From Methylobacterium symbioticum (GTDB lineage: Bacteria; Pseudomonadota; Alphaproteobacteria; Rhizobiales; Beijerinckiaceae), in contig NZ_CABFPH010000047.1 of assembly GCF_902141845.1 (NCBI RefSeq), positions 1 to 42,031 on the forward strand: a DNA stretch of 42,031 nucleotides, written 5' to 3'. This document shows positions 1-9,097 of the stretch, in pieces (position 1 is the first letter of the stretch; each line of letters begins with the position of its first letter). The translations under genes and the position numbers were made by a program. The notes below the pieces were generated by a model. The model was not told where the DNA came from. It did no database searches and saw nothing but the letters and a program-made list of their open reading frames with translations.

Positions 1-75
1 CGGCGCCGGGGCCGACAGGGCGGGACAGGCGGGGACGAGCAGGGCCGCGAGGGCGAGACGCAGGGCCGGACGCAT
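1..75 (-). CDS. N-terminus of an exported protein, cut by the window edge
   Basis: Only the first 25 codons are present. They begin at an ATG 58 bases beyond the stop of the RND pump and read toward the left edge. The peptide has a basic start (MRPALR) and a hydrophobic Leu/Ala stretch ending in VPACPALSAP, so it looks like a secretion signal. The VPAC part is a poor lipobox. Its place at the end of an adaptor-pump operon would fit an outer-membrane factor or a small periplasmic metal-binding protein, but the fragment is too short to choose. Confidence 0.55.
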   Translation of the reverse strand, partial: MRPALRLALAALLVPACPALSAPAP

Positions 76-133
76 GAGAACCGAATCCTCCGGGATCGGG
101 ACCCTCATAGCAGGTTCAGGCCCGGCTTGAGCC

Positions 134-3100
134 TCACGCCTGCGGGAGCGCCCCCGCCTTCGTCCCTGTCCCGGTCATCCCTGCCCCGGTCCGGCTCCCC
201 GCCGCGCCCGCCGGGGCCTGCCCGCCCATCACGTCCTGCCCGCCGAAGCGGGCGAAGCGGAGCGCCAGGCCCGGCAGGATCAGGAGGTTCAGCACGGTCG
301 AGGTGACGAGGCCGCCGAGGATCACGATCGCCATCGGCCCCTCGATCTCGCGGCCGGGCTCGCCGGCGCCGAGCGCGAGCGGCATCAGCCCGAGCCCCGT
401 CACCAGCGAGGTCATCAGGATCGGCACCAGCCGGTCGGCGGCCCCCGCGATGGCGGTCGCCCCGTCCCAGGGCCGGCCCTCCGCCACGACGAGATGCTCG
501 TAATGGGCGATCATCATGATGGTGTTGCGCAAGGAGATGCCGAACAGCGTCACGAAGCCGACGATGGAGCCGAGGGAGAGCACGCCGCCGGTCGCCGCCA
601 CCGCCGCGACGCCGCCGACGAAGGCGAAGGGCAGGTTCACCAGCACCAGGGCGAGGTTGGCGCCCGAGCCCGTCACCACCGCGAGCAGCAGCACGATGCC
701 GAGCCCGGCGAGGGCCGAGTGGAGGAGGAGATCGCGCCGGGCCTGGGCTTGTGCCTCGGCCGAGCCGGCGAAGGAGACGTAGACGCCCTCGGGCAGGCGC
801 ACCTCCTTGGCGATCTTGCGCTTGGCTGCGGCCACGAAGCTGCCGATGTCCCGGCCCACCACGTTGGCGGTCACCGCCTGGACGCGCTGCGCGCCCTGAT
901 GCTGCACCTGGTAGCGCCCGGTGGTCTCGTAGATGTCGGCGACCTGGGACAGGCGGATGTAGCGCCCGCCGGGGGTGCGCAGCGGCAAGTCGCCGAGGCC
1001 CGAGAGCCGCCCCCGCGCCCGCTCGTCGAGGATGACGATGACGTTGAACACGGCGTTGCCGACATAGGTCTGGCCGACCACGTCGCCCTGATAGGCGGTG
1101 CGCACCGATTCCAGCACCTCGATCGCGTCGAGGCCCCAGTGGCGCAGGTCGGCGGGACGCAGGGAGGCGTTCACCTGCGGCATGCCGGCGGGCGAGACCT
1201 TCTGCACGTCGCGGGCGCCGCGCACCTCGGCGAGCTCCCGCGCCACCGCCTTGGCCGCGGCATCGATGCGGTCGAGGTCGTTGCCGATCAGGTTGACCAC
1301 CACCGGGGCGGTGAAGCCCGAGACCGTCTCCTCGATGCGCTCGGTCAGGAAGGTCTTGAGCGAGAAATGGGCGCCCGGGAAGCCGGCGGCGAGCGCCCGG
1401 ATCCGCGCCTCGACCGTCTTCTGGGCGGCGCCGTCGAGCCCCGGATCGAGGTCGATATGGATCTCGCTGTAATGGGTGCCCGCCGTGTCCTGGCCGGCCT
1501 CGGCCCGGCCGATCTGCGAGGCGACCGCCCGGATGCCGGGAATGGCGCGCAGCGCGTCCGTGATCCGCACGCCCATCCGCTGCGATTCCTGCAGGGCGGT
1601 GCCGGGCGCGCCGGCCATGTGCAGGATCAAGTGACCCTCCTTCAGGTCGGGCAGGAAGGTGCCCCCCAGGAGCGGCAGCAGCGCGGCGCCGCCGAGGGTG
1701 GTGAGGACGGCGAGCGCCATCACGGCGCGGGGATGGCGGCCGATGCGGCCGAGGGGGCCCGCGTAGCGCGCCCGCGCCCAGGCCATCCCCGGCGGCGCGC
1801 GCGCCCCGCCCGCCGGCCCGCCGGATCCCCGCCTGCCGAGGAGCAGCAGGCTCAGCGCCGGCGTGACGGTGAGCGCGACGACGAGCGAGGCCACGACCGC
1901 GAGGATGTAGGCGAGGGCCAGCGGCCCGAACAGCCGGCCCGCGACCCCCGACAGGGCGAGCACCGGCAGGAAGACGAGGAGCACCGCGAAGGTCGCGTAG
2001 GCCACCGCCGTGCGCACCTCCAGGATCGCGTCGAGGACGATGCGGGCGGCGGGCGCAGGATCGCCCGCCGCCCGCCGCTCGCGCAGGCGCCGGACCACGT
2101 TCTCGACGCCGATCACCGCGTCGTCCACCACCTCGCCGATGGCGATGGCGAGGCCGCCGAGCGTCATGGTGTTGAGGCTCTCGCCCGCCGCCATCAGGGC
2201 GAGCACCGCGGCGACGAGGGAGAGCGGGATCGCCACCGCGCTGATCAGGCTGGTGCGCCAGTCGCCGAGGAAGACGAGGAGCACGATGACGACGAGCGCC
2301 CCCCCGACGGCCAGCGCCTGCAGCACGTTGCCGTTGGCGACCGCGATGAAGTTCGCGGGCCGGAACAGGTCGGGCCGCACGGCGATGCCTTCGCGGCCGA
2401 GCGCCGGCTTGAGGTCGGCGAGCGCCGCCTCGACGCGGTCGGTGACCTCCAGGGTGTTGGCGCCGATCTGCGCGCCGACCATCAGCAGCACGCCGGGCTT
2501 GCCGTCGATCAGGGCCGCGCTGATCGGCGGCTCGGGGGCGGCGCGCACGGTGGCCACATCCGCCAGCACCACGCTCGCCCCGCCCTCGTTCACGAGGACG
2601 GTGCGGCCGAGCACCTCCGGATCGAGGGCCTGGCCCTCGCTGCGCAGCACCACGCGCTGGTTGGCCGTGTCGACGAAGCCCGCCCCGCGCACCCCGGTGG
2701 CCTTGCGGGCGGCGGCGAGCACGTCGTTGAGGCCGACGCGGAAGCGCACCAGGTCGTTCGGGCGCACCTGCACCTGGAGCGAGCGCACGCCGCCGCCATA
2801 GACCGAGACCTGGGCGACGCCGGGCACCGCGAGCAGCCGCTGACGGACGGTCCAGTCGGCAACGGTGCGAAGATCCAGGTCGTCGCGGGTGTCGGAGGTC
2901 AGGCCGACGAGGAGCACGGTGCTGGTCGAGGAGGTCAGCGCCGTCATGGCGGGCGGCATCACCCCCTGCGGCAGGCGGCCCGCCAGGGCGACGAGGCGTT
3001 CGCCGACGCGCTGGCGCACCCGGTCGATGTCGCTGCCCGCACGGAACACGGCGGTGATCACCGAGAGGCCCTGGATCGAGGAGGAGCGCAGGGTCTCCAG

Positions 3101-3370
3101 CCCCGGCAGGCCGTTGATCGCGACCTCGATCGCCTGGGTGACCAGAACCTCGACCTGCTCCGGGTCGAGGCCCGGCGCCTCGGTCTGGACCACCACCGTG
3201 GGCGGCGCGAATTCGGGGAAGACGTCGTACTTGGCCCGCGCCAGCGCGAACAGGCCGAAGACGAGCAGCGCGCAGGCGAGGGTCAGCACGACCCGCGGCA
3301 GGCGCACCGAGAGCCCGACGAGGGCGGCCTGGATACCTGTGGGCCTGCCGCCGGTTCCCCAGTCAGTCAT
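134..3370 (-). CDS. RND efflux pump, CzcA/CusA-like (heavy-metal efflux type)
   Basis: Inner-membrane proton-driven RND transporter of 1078 aa, the usual length for the HME branch. It has one N-terminal membrane helix (about residues 27-46), a large periplasmic domain, a helix cluster near 350-500, a second periplasmic domain and a final helix cluster near 890-1040. Early pore-domain signatures are visible (FPEFAPPTVVVQTEAPG near residue 52 and a VTQAIE segment). In transmembrane helix 4 the stretch ending VEN at residue 424 keeps the Asp (416) and Glu (423) that match CzcA D408 and E415. The position of CzcA D402 is Ala410, with extra acids at 413 and 417. The gene overlaps the upstream adaptor gene by 8 bases, so they are translationally coupled. 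The substrate cannot be read from sequence; metal export is the family expectation only. Confidence 0.9.
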   Translation of the reverse strand: MTDWGTGGRPTGIQAALVGLSVRLPRVVLTLACALLVFGLFALARAKYDVFPEFAPPTVVVQTEAPGLDPEQVEVLVTQAIEVAINGLPGLETLRSSSIQGLSVITAVFRAGSDIDRVRQRVGERLVALAGRLPQGVMPPAMTALTSSTSTVLLVGLTSDTRDDLDLRTVADWTVRQRLLAVPGVAQVSVYGGGVRSLQVQVRPNDLVRFRVGLNDVLAAARKATGVRGAGFVDTANQRVVLRSEGQALDPEVLGRTVLVNEGGASVVLADVATVRAAPEPPISAALIDGKPGVLLMVGAQIGANTLEVTDRVEAALADLKPALGREGIAVRPDLFRPANFIAVANGNVLQALAVGGALVVIVLLVFLGDWRTSLISAVAIPLSLVAAVLALMAAGESLNTMTLGGLAIAIGEVVDDAVIGVENVVRRLRERRAAGDPAPAARIVLDAILEVRTAVAYATFAVLLVFLPVLALSGVAGRLFGPLALAYILAVVASLVVALTVTPALSLLLLGRRGSGGPAGGARAPPGMAWARARYAGPLGRIGRHPRAVMALAVLTTLGGAALLPLLGGTFLPDLKEGHLILHMAGAPGTALQESQRMGVRITDALRAIPGIRAVASQIGRAEAGQDTAGTHYSEIHIDLDPGLDGAAQKTVEARIRALAAGFPGAHFSLKTFLTERIEETVSGFTAPVVVNLIGNDLDRIDAAAKAVARELAEVRGARDVQKVSPAGMPQVNASLRPADLRHWGLDAIEVLESVRTAYQGDVVGQTYVGNAVFNVIVILDERARGRLSGLGDLPLRTPGGRYIRLSQVADIYETTGRYQVQHQGAQRVQAVTANVVGRDIGSFVAAAKRKIAKEVRLPEGVYVSFAGSAEAQAQARRDLLLHSALAGLGIVLLLAVVTGSGANLALVLVNLPFAFVGGVAAVAATGGVLSLGSIVGFVTLFGISLRNTIMMIAHYEHLVVAEGRPWDGATAIAGAADRLVPILMTSLVTGLGLMPLALGAGEPGREIEGPMAIVILGGLVTSTVLNLLILPGLALRFARFGGQDVMGGQAPAGAAGSRTGAGMTGTGTKAGALPQA

Positions 3371-4454
3371 CGTCGTCGCCCGCGACCCGGATCTGGCTCT
3401 TCAGCTCCTCGGAGAGCAGCGCCTGCCCGCCCTTCAGCACGATCTCGGTGCCGTCGGGCAGGCCCTCGGCCACGTAGGCGTCGTCCGACATGGGCGGGTC
3501 GGAGCGGATCGGGTGGCGGACATAGGCGCCCGCCCCCACCGCCCGGTAGACCCAGGTGCCGCCCTGCCCGTGCACCACCGCATCCTCGGGCACCAGCACG
3601 CCGGTCACCGTGCGCTCGGAGGGCAGGAAGGCCAGCGTGCTCATGCCGGGCAGGAGGCCGCTCTCGCCGGAGACGAGGTAGTAGAAGCTCTGGCCCTGGA
3701 TGCGCGGATCGGTGCGGGTGGCCGGGCTCACGAAGCGCAGGGCCACCCGGTCGCTCTGCGGCGGCACCTCGGCGAAGGCGGCGCCCGGAGCGGCCCCTAC
3801 GGATTCACCCGGCGGCAGGGTGACCTGCATCAGGAAGTCGGCGCGCTCGATCAGGCGGGTGACGGTGGGCGCGCGCTCGACGATGGCCTTGCCGATCACC
3901 GGCCCCCATTCCTGCTGGGCGGTGGCGGCCAGCGTCCGCAGCTGCGATTCCGCCGCCATCAGGGCGGCCTGATCGGTCTGGTAGGTGCCCTCCGCCGTCT
4001 CGACCTGCACGGGCGTGGCGTATTGGCCGAGAGTCTTCGCCCGCCGCGCGGCGCTGCCCGAGACCTCGACCCGGGCCCGCGCCTGCTGGAGCTGCGCCTT
4101 GGCGCTCAGATAGGCGTTGGTCAGCTCGGTGACCCGGGCGAGGTCGAGGACGAGGCCGTAGGCCTGCAGCTCCTGGCGGTGGGGCAGCGCCCGGCGCACC
4201 TCGGTGACGAGGCCGGCTCGGGCGCGCTCCTCGGGGCTGAGGCGCACCACCGTGCGCCCGTCCTCCACCGCCGTGCGCGGAGCCGGCAGCGGCGCCTCGG
4301 CGGCGGGCGCCCGGCGCAGATCCGCGAAGAACGGCTCGGTACGGGCGCGCAGCGCCGCGCCCTGTTCCGTGGCGGTGAGGGCGACCATGGCCCCGGCCAG
4401 GAGGACGAGGCCCGCAAGCAGGATCGGGCGTCGCCGCCGCTGAACCACCGACAT
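3363..4454 (-). CDS. RND efflux periplasmic adaptor subunit (membrane fusion protein)
   Basis: 363-aa adaptor joining the RND pump to an outer-membrane channel. A basic N-terminus (MSVVQRRRRP) precedes a single hydrophobic helix at about residues 10-29, followed by the barrel and alpha-hairpin region. The segment around YLSAKAQLQQARARVEVSG is the coiled hairpin, and a conserved C-terminal beta domain follows (VPEDAVVHGQGGTWVYR). The protein ends in four consecutive Asp. There is no Cys or His cluster near the N-terminus that would suggest metal capture. A strong GGGAGGA lies immediately before the ATG. It is first in the operon and overlaps the pump gene by 8 bases. Family assignment is secure; substrate is unknown. 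Confidence 0.88.
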   Translation of the reverse strand: MSVVQRRRRPILLAGLVLLAGAMVALTATEQGAALRARTEPFFADLRRAPAAEAPLPAPRTAVEDGRTVVRLSPEERARAGLVTEVRRALPHRQELQAYGLVLDLARVTELTNAYLSAKAQLQQARARVEVSGSAARRAKTLGQYATPVQVETAEGTYQTDQAALMAAESQLRTLAATAQQEWGPVIGKAIVERAPTVTRLIERADFLMQVTLPPGESVGAAPGAAFAEVPPQSDRVALRFVSPATRTDPRIQGQSFYYLVSGESGLLPGMSTLAFLPSERTVTGVLVPEDAVVHGQGGTWVYRAVGAGAYVRHPIRSDPPMSDDAYVAEGLPDGTEIVLKGGQALLSEELKSQIRVAGDDDD

Positions 4455-4571
4455 TCCTCCCGCTCGCGACCCGGCCGCTTCGCCCTTCCCTGCATCCGAG
4501 GATCGGATGCGGCCATTGCCACTTTTGCCCGGTTTTTGTGTCCTGATCTACCCGTATTCGAGTCGCGTCCC

Positions 4572-5756
4572 CTACCCTGCCAGCGGCACCGCGAGGTGGA
4601 AATGCGCGCCCCGCCCGCCCCGCGGCGTGGTCAGCGTCGCGCCGAGCTGGCGGCTGAGGTTCAGGACCACGCGCATGCCGAGGCTGCGCGAGGCCCGGGC
4701 CACGTCGAAATCCTCCGGCAGGCCGACGCCGTCGTCGGCGACGTCGAGGGTCAGGCCCTCCGCCGTGCGCGCGGTGCGCACGCGGATCTCGCCGCCCGCG
4801 GGGGAGCCCGCTTCCGGATAGGCGTACTTGATCGCGTTGGTGACGAGCTCGTTGACGAGGAGGCCGATCGGGATCGCCTGGTCGGCGCCGATGCGCAGGG
4901 GCGCCACCGTGCAGACGAGGCGGTGGCGCGGCGCGCCGCTCTGCAGGTTGGCGGTCAGCGTCTGGAGGAACGCGGCGAGATCGATCTCGCCGGGCGTCTC
5001 GTCCCGGTCCCGGTCGCCCTGCTGCCAGAGCTGGTCGTGCACGCCCGCGATCGCCTCGACGCGGGAGCGCGCGTCGATCAGCGCCGTGCGCACCGCCTCG
5101 CCGTCCGGCCCGGCCTCGGCGCTGCGGGCCTGGAGGGCCAGCAGGCTCGCGACGATGGCGAGGCTGTTCTTGACGCGGTGGCTCATCTCGCGGGCGAGCA
5201 GGTCCTGCCGGGCGAGCGCCGCGCGCAGCAATTCCTCCGTGCGCTGGCGCTCGATGGCGCCGCCGAGGAGGTTGGCGAAGCCCTGCATGAAGGCGATGTC
5301 GGCCTCGCCGAACATGCCCTCGCGGGTGTCGTCCACCTCCAGCACGCCGAAGGCGCCGTCCCGGTTCTCGATCAGCACGTTGATCGCCCGGCGGATGCCG
5401 TGATCGGCCATGAGCTGGGGCGTGCGGAAGCGCGTCTCCGCGGCGAGGTGGTTCGAGATCACCGGCCGCCGCGTCTTCAGGGCGAAGCCCGCGGGCGAGG
5501 CGAGGTCGGCCCCGACCCGGGCCTTGCCGATCACGTCCGGCGCCCAGCCGACGCCCGCGCGCACGAGCAGCATGTCCTCGCCGCGCAGATATTCGAGCGC
5601 CTTGCAGAACTGCGCGCCCATCCCCTCGGCGCAGAGCTCTGCCGCCCGCTGCAGGAGGCCGTCGACATCGTCGCCGCGCAGGGCCTCGACGCCGAACTCG
5701 GACAGGATCGCCTGCTGGCGCAGGCGGACGGACAGGTCTGCGGAACAGGAGTCCAT
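4572..5756 (-). CDS. Sensor histidine kinase with GAF domain, HisKA_2 (HWE-like) type
   Basis: 394-aa cytoplasmic kinase with no membrane helix. Residues about 20-170 form a GAF-like sensor domain. Residues 189-210 carry the phosphoacceptor box (MSHRVKNSLA, His193), typical of HisKA_2/HWE kinases. The ATPase domain follows, with the N box VNELVTNAIK at 301-310 and the G1 box DDGVG at 341-345. I start it at the ATG at 5756 because the upstream extension is Pro/Arg/Ser-rich with no family resemblance. The ribosome site is weak. No response regulator is adjacent. HWE-type kinases with a soluble GAF domain in this group often feed the general stress response or bind a chromophore; the ligand here is not identifiable. 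Confidence 0.87.
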   Translation of the reverse strand: MDSCSADLSVRLRQQAILSEFGVEALRGDDVDGLLQRAAELCAEGMGAQFCKALEYLRGEDMLLVRAGVGWAPDVIGKARVGADLASPAGFALKTRRPVISNHLAAETRFRTPQLMADHGIRRAINVLIENRDGAFGVLEVDDTREGMFGEADIAFMQGFANLLGGAIERQRTEELLRAALARQDLLAREMSHRVKNSLAIVASLLALQARSAEAGPDGEAVRTALIDARSRVEAIAGVHDQLWQQGDRDRDETPGEIDLAAFLQTLTANLQSGAPRHRLVCTVAPLRIGADQAIPIGLLVNELVTNAIKYAYPEAGSPAGGEIRVRTARTAEGLTLDVADDGVGLPEDFDVARASRSLGMRVVLNLSRQLGATLTTPRGGRGAHFHLAVPLAG

Positions 5757-5965
5757 GGTGGTCCGGTCTCTAGCAGGAACCGGGCTGGGATGCGATGCAC
5801 CGGGGTGGCCGGGCCGGTCGGGGCGCCGCGCTCCCGGGGCGGTCCCGGATCTGGAACGGCTCAAATATTCGCGCCGCGATCTGTTTGGGTTTCAGTGTTG
5901 CAGATCCGCACTTCCCCGCGGCGCCGGCACGGATAGACCCAATTCGTCGCTCTTGGGAGACATCC

Positions 5966-6100
5966 GTGACCAACCACCGTTCCACCTCGAAGTCGCTCGC
6001 CCTCGCCGTCGTGACGGCCGTCCTCGTGCTCGGCACCGCCGCCTGCGCCACGAACCCGCCGCCGGCCCCCGCGCCGACGCCGGTCCTCAAGAAGGGCTGA
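5966..6100 (+). CDS. Small lipoprotein (44 aa)
   Basis: A GTG start is preceded by GGGAGA five bases upstream. The product has a basic N-terminus (MTNHRSTSK), a hydrophobic core and a lipobox-like GTAAC, then a Pro-rich tail of about 15 residues ending KKG. This is the organisation of small entericidin-like or Pro-rich lipoproteins: signal peptidase II would leave a lipid-anchored peptide of about 18 residues. No function can be assigned. It stands alone between a divergent kinase gene and the next plus-strand gene. Confidence 0.65.
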   Translation: MTNHRSTSKSLALAVVTAVLVLGTAACATNPPPAPAPTPVLKKG

Positions 6101-6217
6101 GGCTCCGGGCGCCGCGCCTCCGCGAGGGGGCGCGGCCCTTCGCCGCTTCCCGCCCGCCGCGGGAGCCTGTCGCCTCCGGGGGCGGTTGGTCGGGCTGACC
6201 ACCGCAGGAGGGCAGGC

Positions 6218-6481
6218 ATGGCCGGCGACACCCAGGGACTTTCCGACAAGGCGCTCTCGATCTTCGCCTTCGCGGCCTATCACCGCCTGCTCAGCGGCGG
6301 GCGCGTCGCCTCGGTGGTGCGCAAGGACGGCGCCGGCCACGAGGCCGATGCGGAGGGCGTGGCGGAGCTGGAGAGCCGCGGCCTCGCCACCGCCGACGAG
6401 ACCCGCATCGATCTGGGCGCGGCGGCCGAGGCCTTCACCGAACAGCTCGTCGAGGCCATGCGCCGGGAGGCCGGCCGGTAA
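6218..6481 (+). CDS. Conserved hypothetical protein (87 aa)
   Basis: A perfect AGGAGG lies six bases before the ATG, giving high confidence that this is expressed. The 87-aa product has no signal peptide or membrane helix. It is mixed charged and Ala-rich, with a likely helical N-terminus (LSDKALSIFAFAAYHRL) and an acidic C-terminal helix. I do not recognise the family. The stop codon abuts a palindromic repeat that separates it from the convergent permease gene. Confidence 0.7.
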   Translation: MAGDTQGLSDKALSIFAFAAYHRLLSGGRVASVVRKDGAGHEADAEGVAELESRGLATADETRIDLGAAAEAFTEQLVEAMRREAGR

Positions 6482-6600
6482 ATCCGGGATCCCAAAGGGA
6501 CAAGTCCCTTTGGCGGGGTATCGGGGCGGAGCCCTGATCTTTGATGACCAGGGCTCCGCGCCTCGACCCGCCAAAGGCCTGAGGCCTTTGGGATCCCGGA
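6482..6600. repeat. Palindromic intergenic element, family A copy 1
   Basis: About 118 bases with an outer inverted repeat (CCGGGATCCCAAAGG at the left, its complement at the right). Each arm also folds on itself (AAAGGGAC/GTCCCTTT and AAAGGCCT/AGGCCTTT), and an inner stem GCGGAGCCCTG/CAGGGCTCCGC lies in the middle, so it can form a cruciform. It begins one base after the stop at 6481, between convergent genes. A second copy is at 21318-21434, also between convergent genes. Likely role: bidirectional transcription end. Confidence 0.8.
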
Positions 6601-6640
6601 ATGAATGGGGCCCTCCCCCGCGGACGGGGGAGGGTTCGGC

Positions 6641-8188
6641 TCAGGCGACGGCAACGGCCGCGGCGAGCTTGCGGTGCGGGGTGCCCTCCCCGCCGACCAC
6701 GGCGACGCGGGTGCCGTCCGCGGCGCGCCGGGTCGCCCAGTCCTCGATCATCTCCAGGCAGGTGTGATCGATATGGGCGAGGCGGTGGGTGGAGAGCCGC
6801 ACCTCGCCGCCGACCGGCGTCCTCTCCAGCGCCTCGGTGAGGCGGGGCAGCTGGAGGAAGGGCGCCGAGCCGGGGAGGCGCAGCTCCGGCACGCCCGCCC
6901 GCTCCGGCGCCGCCGCGTGCTCGATCTTCAGCGGGCCCTTGCGGAGCGCAGGCATCACCTGGATCAGGCTGAGCACGAGGCCGAGCACCACGCCGGAGAG
7001 CAGATCGACCAGCACCACGGTGAGCAGGGTGGCGAGCCAGATCCCGGCGGTGACGAGGCCGTAGCGCTCGTGCAGGTGCAGGGCGTGGGCCGGGCTGGCG
7101 AGGCGCCAGCCGGTGACCACGAGGATGCCGGCGAGGGCGGCCGTCGGCACCAGGGTCAGCATCCAGGGCAGCAGGAGCAGGAAGGCCAGGATCCAGGTGC
7201 CGTGCAGCACCGTGGAGGCCCGGCTCACGGCCCCCGCCTGGACGTTGGCCGAGGAGCGCACGATCACGCCGGTCATCGGCAATCCGCCGATGACCCCGCA
7301 GATCAGGTTGCCCACGCCCTGGGCCCCCAGCTCCCGGTTGTACTGCGTGCGCGGCCCGTCATGCATCCGGTCGACGGCGGCGGCCGAGAGCAGGCTCTCG
7401 GCGCTGGCGATCACCGCGATGGTGAGCGCCATCACGATCAGCGCCGGCTCGGCGAGCCGCCCCCACAGCTCCGCCGCCGGGAGCCCGATGCTCGACAGGA
7501 TGGCCTCGGGCACCTCGACGCGCTTCACGTCGAGGGCGCCGAACCCGGCGAGCGCGGTGCCGGCCACGACGCCGATCAGGGCGCCGGGCAGCACCTTCAG
7601 CGAGGCCGGCCGGAAGCGCTCCCAGCCGATCATCGCCGCGATGGTGACGAGGCCGACCGCGACCGCGCCGATCCGGTTGCCCTCCCCCGAGACGAAGTTG
7701 AAGAAGGCGGCCGGGATCGCCACGAGGTTGTCGAGGCCGCTCGCCTGCGGCATCGCGTCGGTGAGGACGTGGAGCTGCGCCAGCACGATCAGCACGCCGA
7801 TGCCGGCGAGCATGCCGTGCACCACGGCCGGTGAGATGGCCCGGAACCAGCCGCCGACCCGCAGGAAGCCGAACAGGAGCTGGAACGCGCCGGCGAGCAC
7901 GAGCACGGGACCCATCATGTCGAGCCCGTGCTGGCGCACGAACTCGAACACGATGACGGCAAGCCCGGCCGCCGGCCCGCTCACCTGGAGCGGCGAGCCC
8001 GCGAGCAGGCCGACCACGATGCCGCCGACGATGCCCGTGATCAGGCCCCGTTCCGGCGGCACCCCGGAGGCGATGGCGATGCCCATGCAGAGGGGCAGGG
8101 CGACGAGGAAGACGACGACGGAGGCCGGCAGGTCCCGCGCGAGCGTCGTGCGCGCGGAGGCCGGCAGGAGACGGGAGAGAGCCTGCAC
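6641..8188 (-). CDS. SulP-family anion permease (probable bicarbonate or sulfate transporter)
   Basis: 515-aa integral membrane protein of the SulP (SLC26-like) family with about 10-12 helices. N-terminal signatures are clear: PASVVVFLVALPLCMGIAI, then GVPPERGLITGIVGG and the SGPAAGLAVIVFEF core motif. The C-terminal 80 residues form a reduced STAS-like domain. I chose the GTG at 8188 because AGGAGAG sits five bases upstream. An alternative GTG at 8203 overlaps the carbonic anhydrase stop. The carbonic anhydrase is immediately upstream in the same operon, which makes bicarbonate the best substrate guess. Plain sulfate transport cannot be excluded. Confidence 0.88.
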   Translation of the reverse strand: MQALSRLLPASARTTLARDLPASVVVFLVALPLCMGIAIASGVPPERGLITGIVGGIVVGLLAGSPLQVSGPAAGLAVIVFEFVRQHGLDMMGPVLVLAGAFQLLFGFLRVGGWFRAISPAVVHGMLAGIGVLIVLAQLHVLTDAMPQASGLDNLVAIPAAFFNFVSGEGNRIGAVAVGLVTIAAMIGWERFRPASLKVLPGALIGVVAGTALAGFGALDVKRVEVPEAILSSIGLPAAELWGRLAEPALIVMALTIAVIASAESLLSAAAVDRMHDGPRTQYNRELGAQGVGNLICGVIGGLPMTGVIVRSSANVQAGAVSRASTVLHGTWILAFLLLLPWMLTLVPTAALAGILVVTGWRLASPAHALHLHERYGLVTAGIWLATLLTVVLVDLLSGVVLGLVLSLIQVMPALRKGPLKIEHAAAPERAGVPELRLPGSAPFLQLPRLTEALERTPVGGEVRLSTHRLAHIDHTCLEMIEDWATRRAADGTRVAVVGGEGTPHRKLAAAVAVA

Positions 8189-8199
8189 CGGATCTCTCC

Positions 8200-8898
8200 T
8201 CACTCGGCGGCCACCCGGGCATATTCGGGCGCGGCGACACGGGGCGCGGGCGCCTCCGCCACCGGCAGCCCGTCATCGTGCCCGAGCGGCACGAAGCGGC
8301 CGGCCTCGCCGTCATAGGCCAGCAGCGTGCCGGTCTCGATCTCGAAGAACCAGCCGTGCAGGCGCAGTTCTCCCTTGGCGAGCGCCGCGGCGACGCTCGG
8401 ATGGGTGCGCAGATTCGCGAGCTGGACGATGACGTTCTCGAGCGCCAGCGCCCGGTGGTGCTGCTTCGGGTCCATGTCGGCGGGGTAGGCCTCGCAGACG
8501 ATGCGCTCGGCGGCCGTCGCATGGCGCAGCCAGGCCGCGACGTTGGGCATCTTCGCCAGCGCCTCGGGGTTCATCAGCCCCTTCATGGCGCCGCAATCGG
8601 AATGGCCGCAGACGACGATGTCGCGCACGCCCAGCGCCACCACGGCGTACTCGATCGCCGAGGAGACGCCGCCGTTCTGCTGCGCGAAGGGCGGCACGAT
8701 GTTGCCCGCGTTGCGGCAGACGAACAATTCGCCCGGCCCCGCCTGGGTGATGTGCTCGGGCGAGACGCGGGAATCCGCGCAGGCGATGATCAGCGCGTTC
8801 GGATGCTGCCCGTCGCGGACGAGCTGCTCGTACATCTGCCGCTGGCCCGGGAAGATCTGGGCGCGGAAGGTGGAAATGCCCTGGATGATGGTGTCCAC
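8200..8898 (-). CDS. Beta-class carbonic anhydrase
   Basis: 232-aa zinc enzyme interconverting CO2 and bicarbonate in the cytoplasm. Zinc ligands and the catalytic dyad are all visible: Cys40, Asp42 and Arg44 in ACADSRVSP, then His99 and Cys102 in CGHSDCG. The GNIVPP segment near residue 65 is also typical. Start is a GTG with AGGAT upstream. It is directly followed by and coupled to the SulP permease, an arrangement that suggests combined bicarbonate uptake and interconversion, useful to a methylotroph carboxylating phosphoenolpyruvate (inference). Confidence 0.95.
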   Translation of the reverse strand: MDTIIQGISTFRAQIFPGQRQMYEQLVRDGQHPNALIIACADSRVSPEHITQAGPGELFVCRNAGNIVPPFAQQNGGVSSAIEYAVVALGVRDIVVCGHSDCGAMKGLMNPEALAKMPNVAAWLRHATAAERIVCEAYPADMDPKQHHRALALENVIVQLANLRTHPSVAAALAKGELRLHGWFFEIETGTLLAYDGEAGRFVPLGHDDGLPVAEAPAPRVAAPEYARVAAE

Positions 8899-9097
8899 GT
8901 GAGAGATCCTCGTGAGTGGCGAGACGGTCTACGGTGAGGCGCGGTGCGTGGGGCCGGGGACGGCCCAAGGGCGGCTTAAGGGCGCCCCCAGAGAGCAGAA
9001 GGCGTCGCCGGTCGCCCGCGCCGCGGGGGTGCCGCGGGGCGGGCCCGGATGTCTCGTTTCGCGCGGGAGCGCTCGTTCCGCGCGGGAGCGGATGCGG

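Noticed and set aside
494..3823. Very long plus-strand open frame (over 1000 codons) opposite the RND pump genes
   Set aside because: It is an antisense shadow caused by high GC; the product is His/Arg/Gly-rich with no family pattern, while the minus strand encodes clear RND proteins.
2865..5936. Long plus-strand open frame across the adaptor and kinase genes
   Set aside because: It crosses two well-supported minus-strand genes and their gap, and has no domain or ribosome site.
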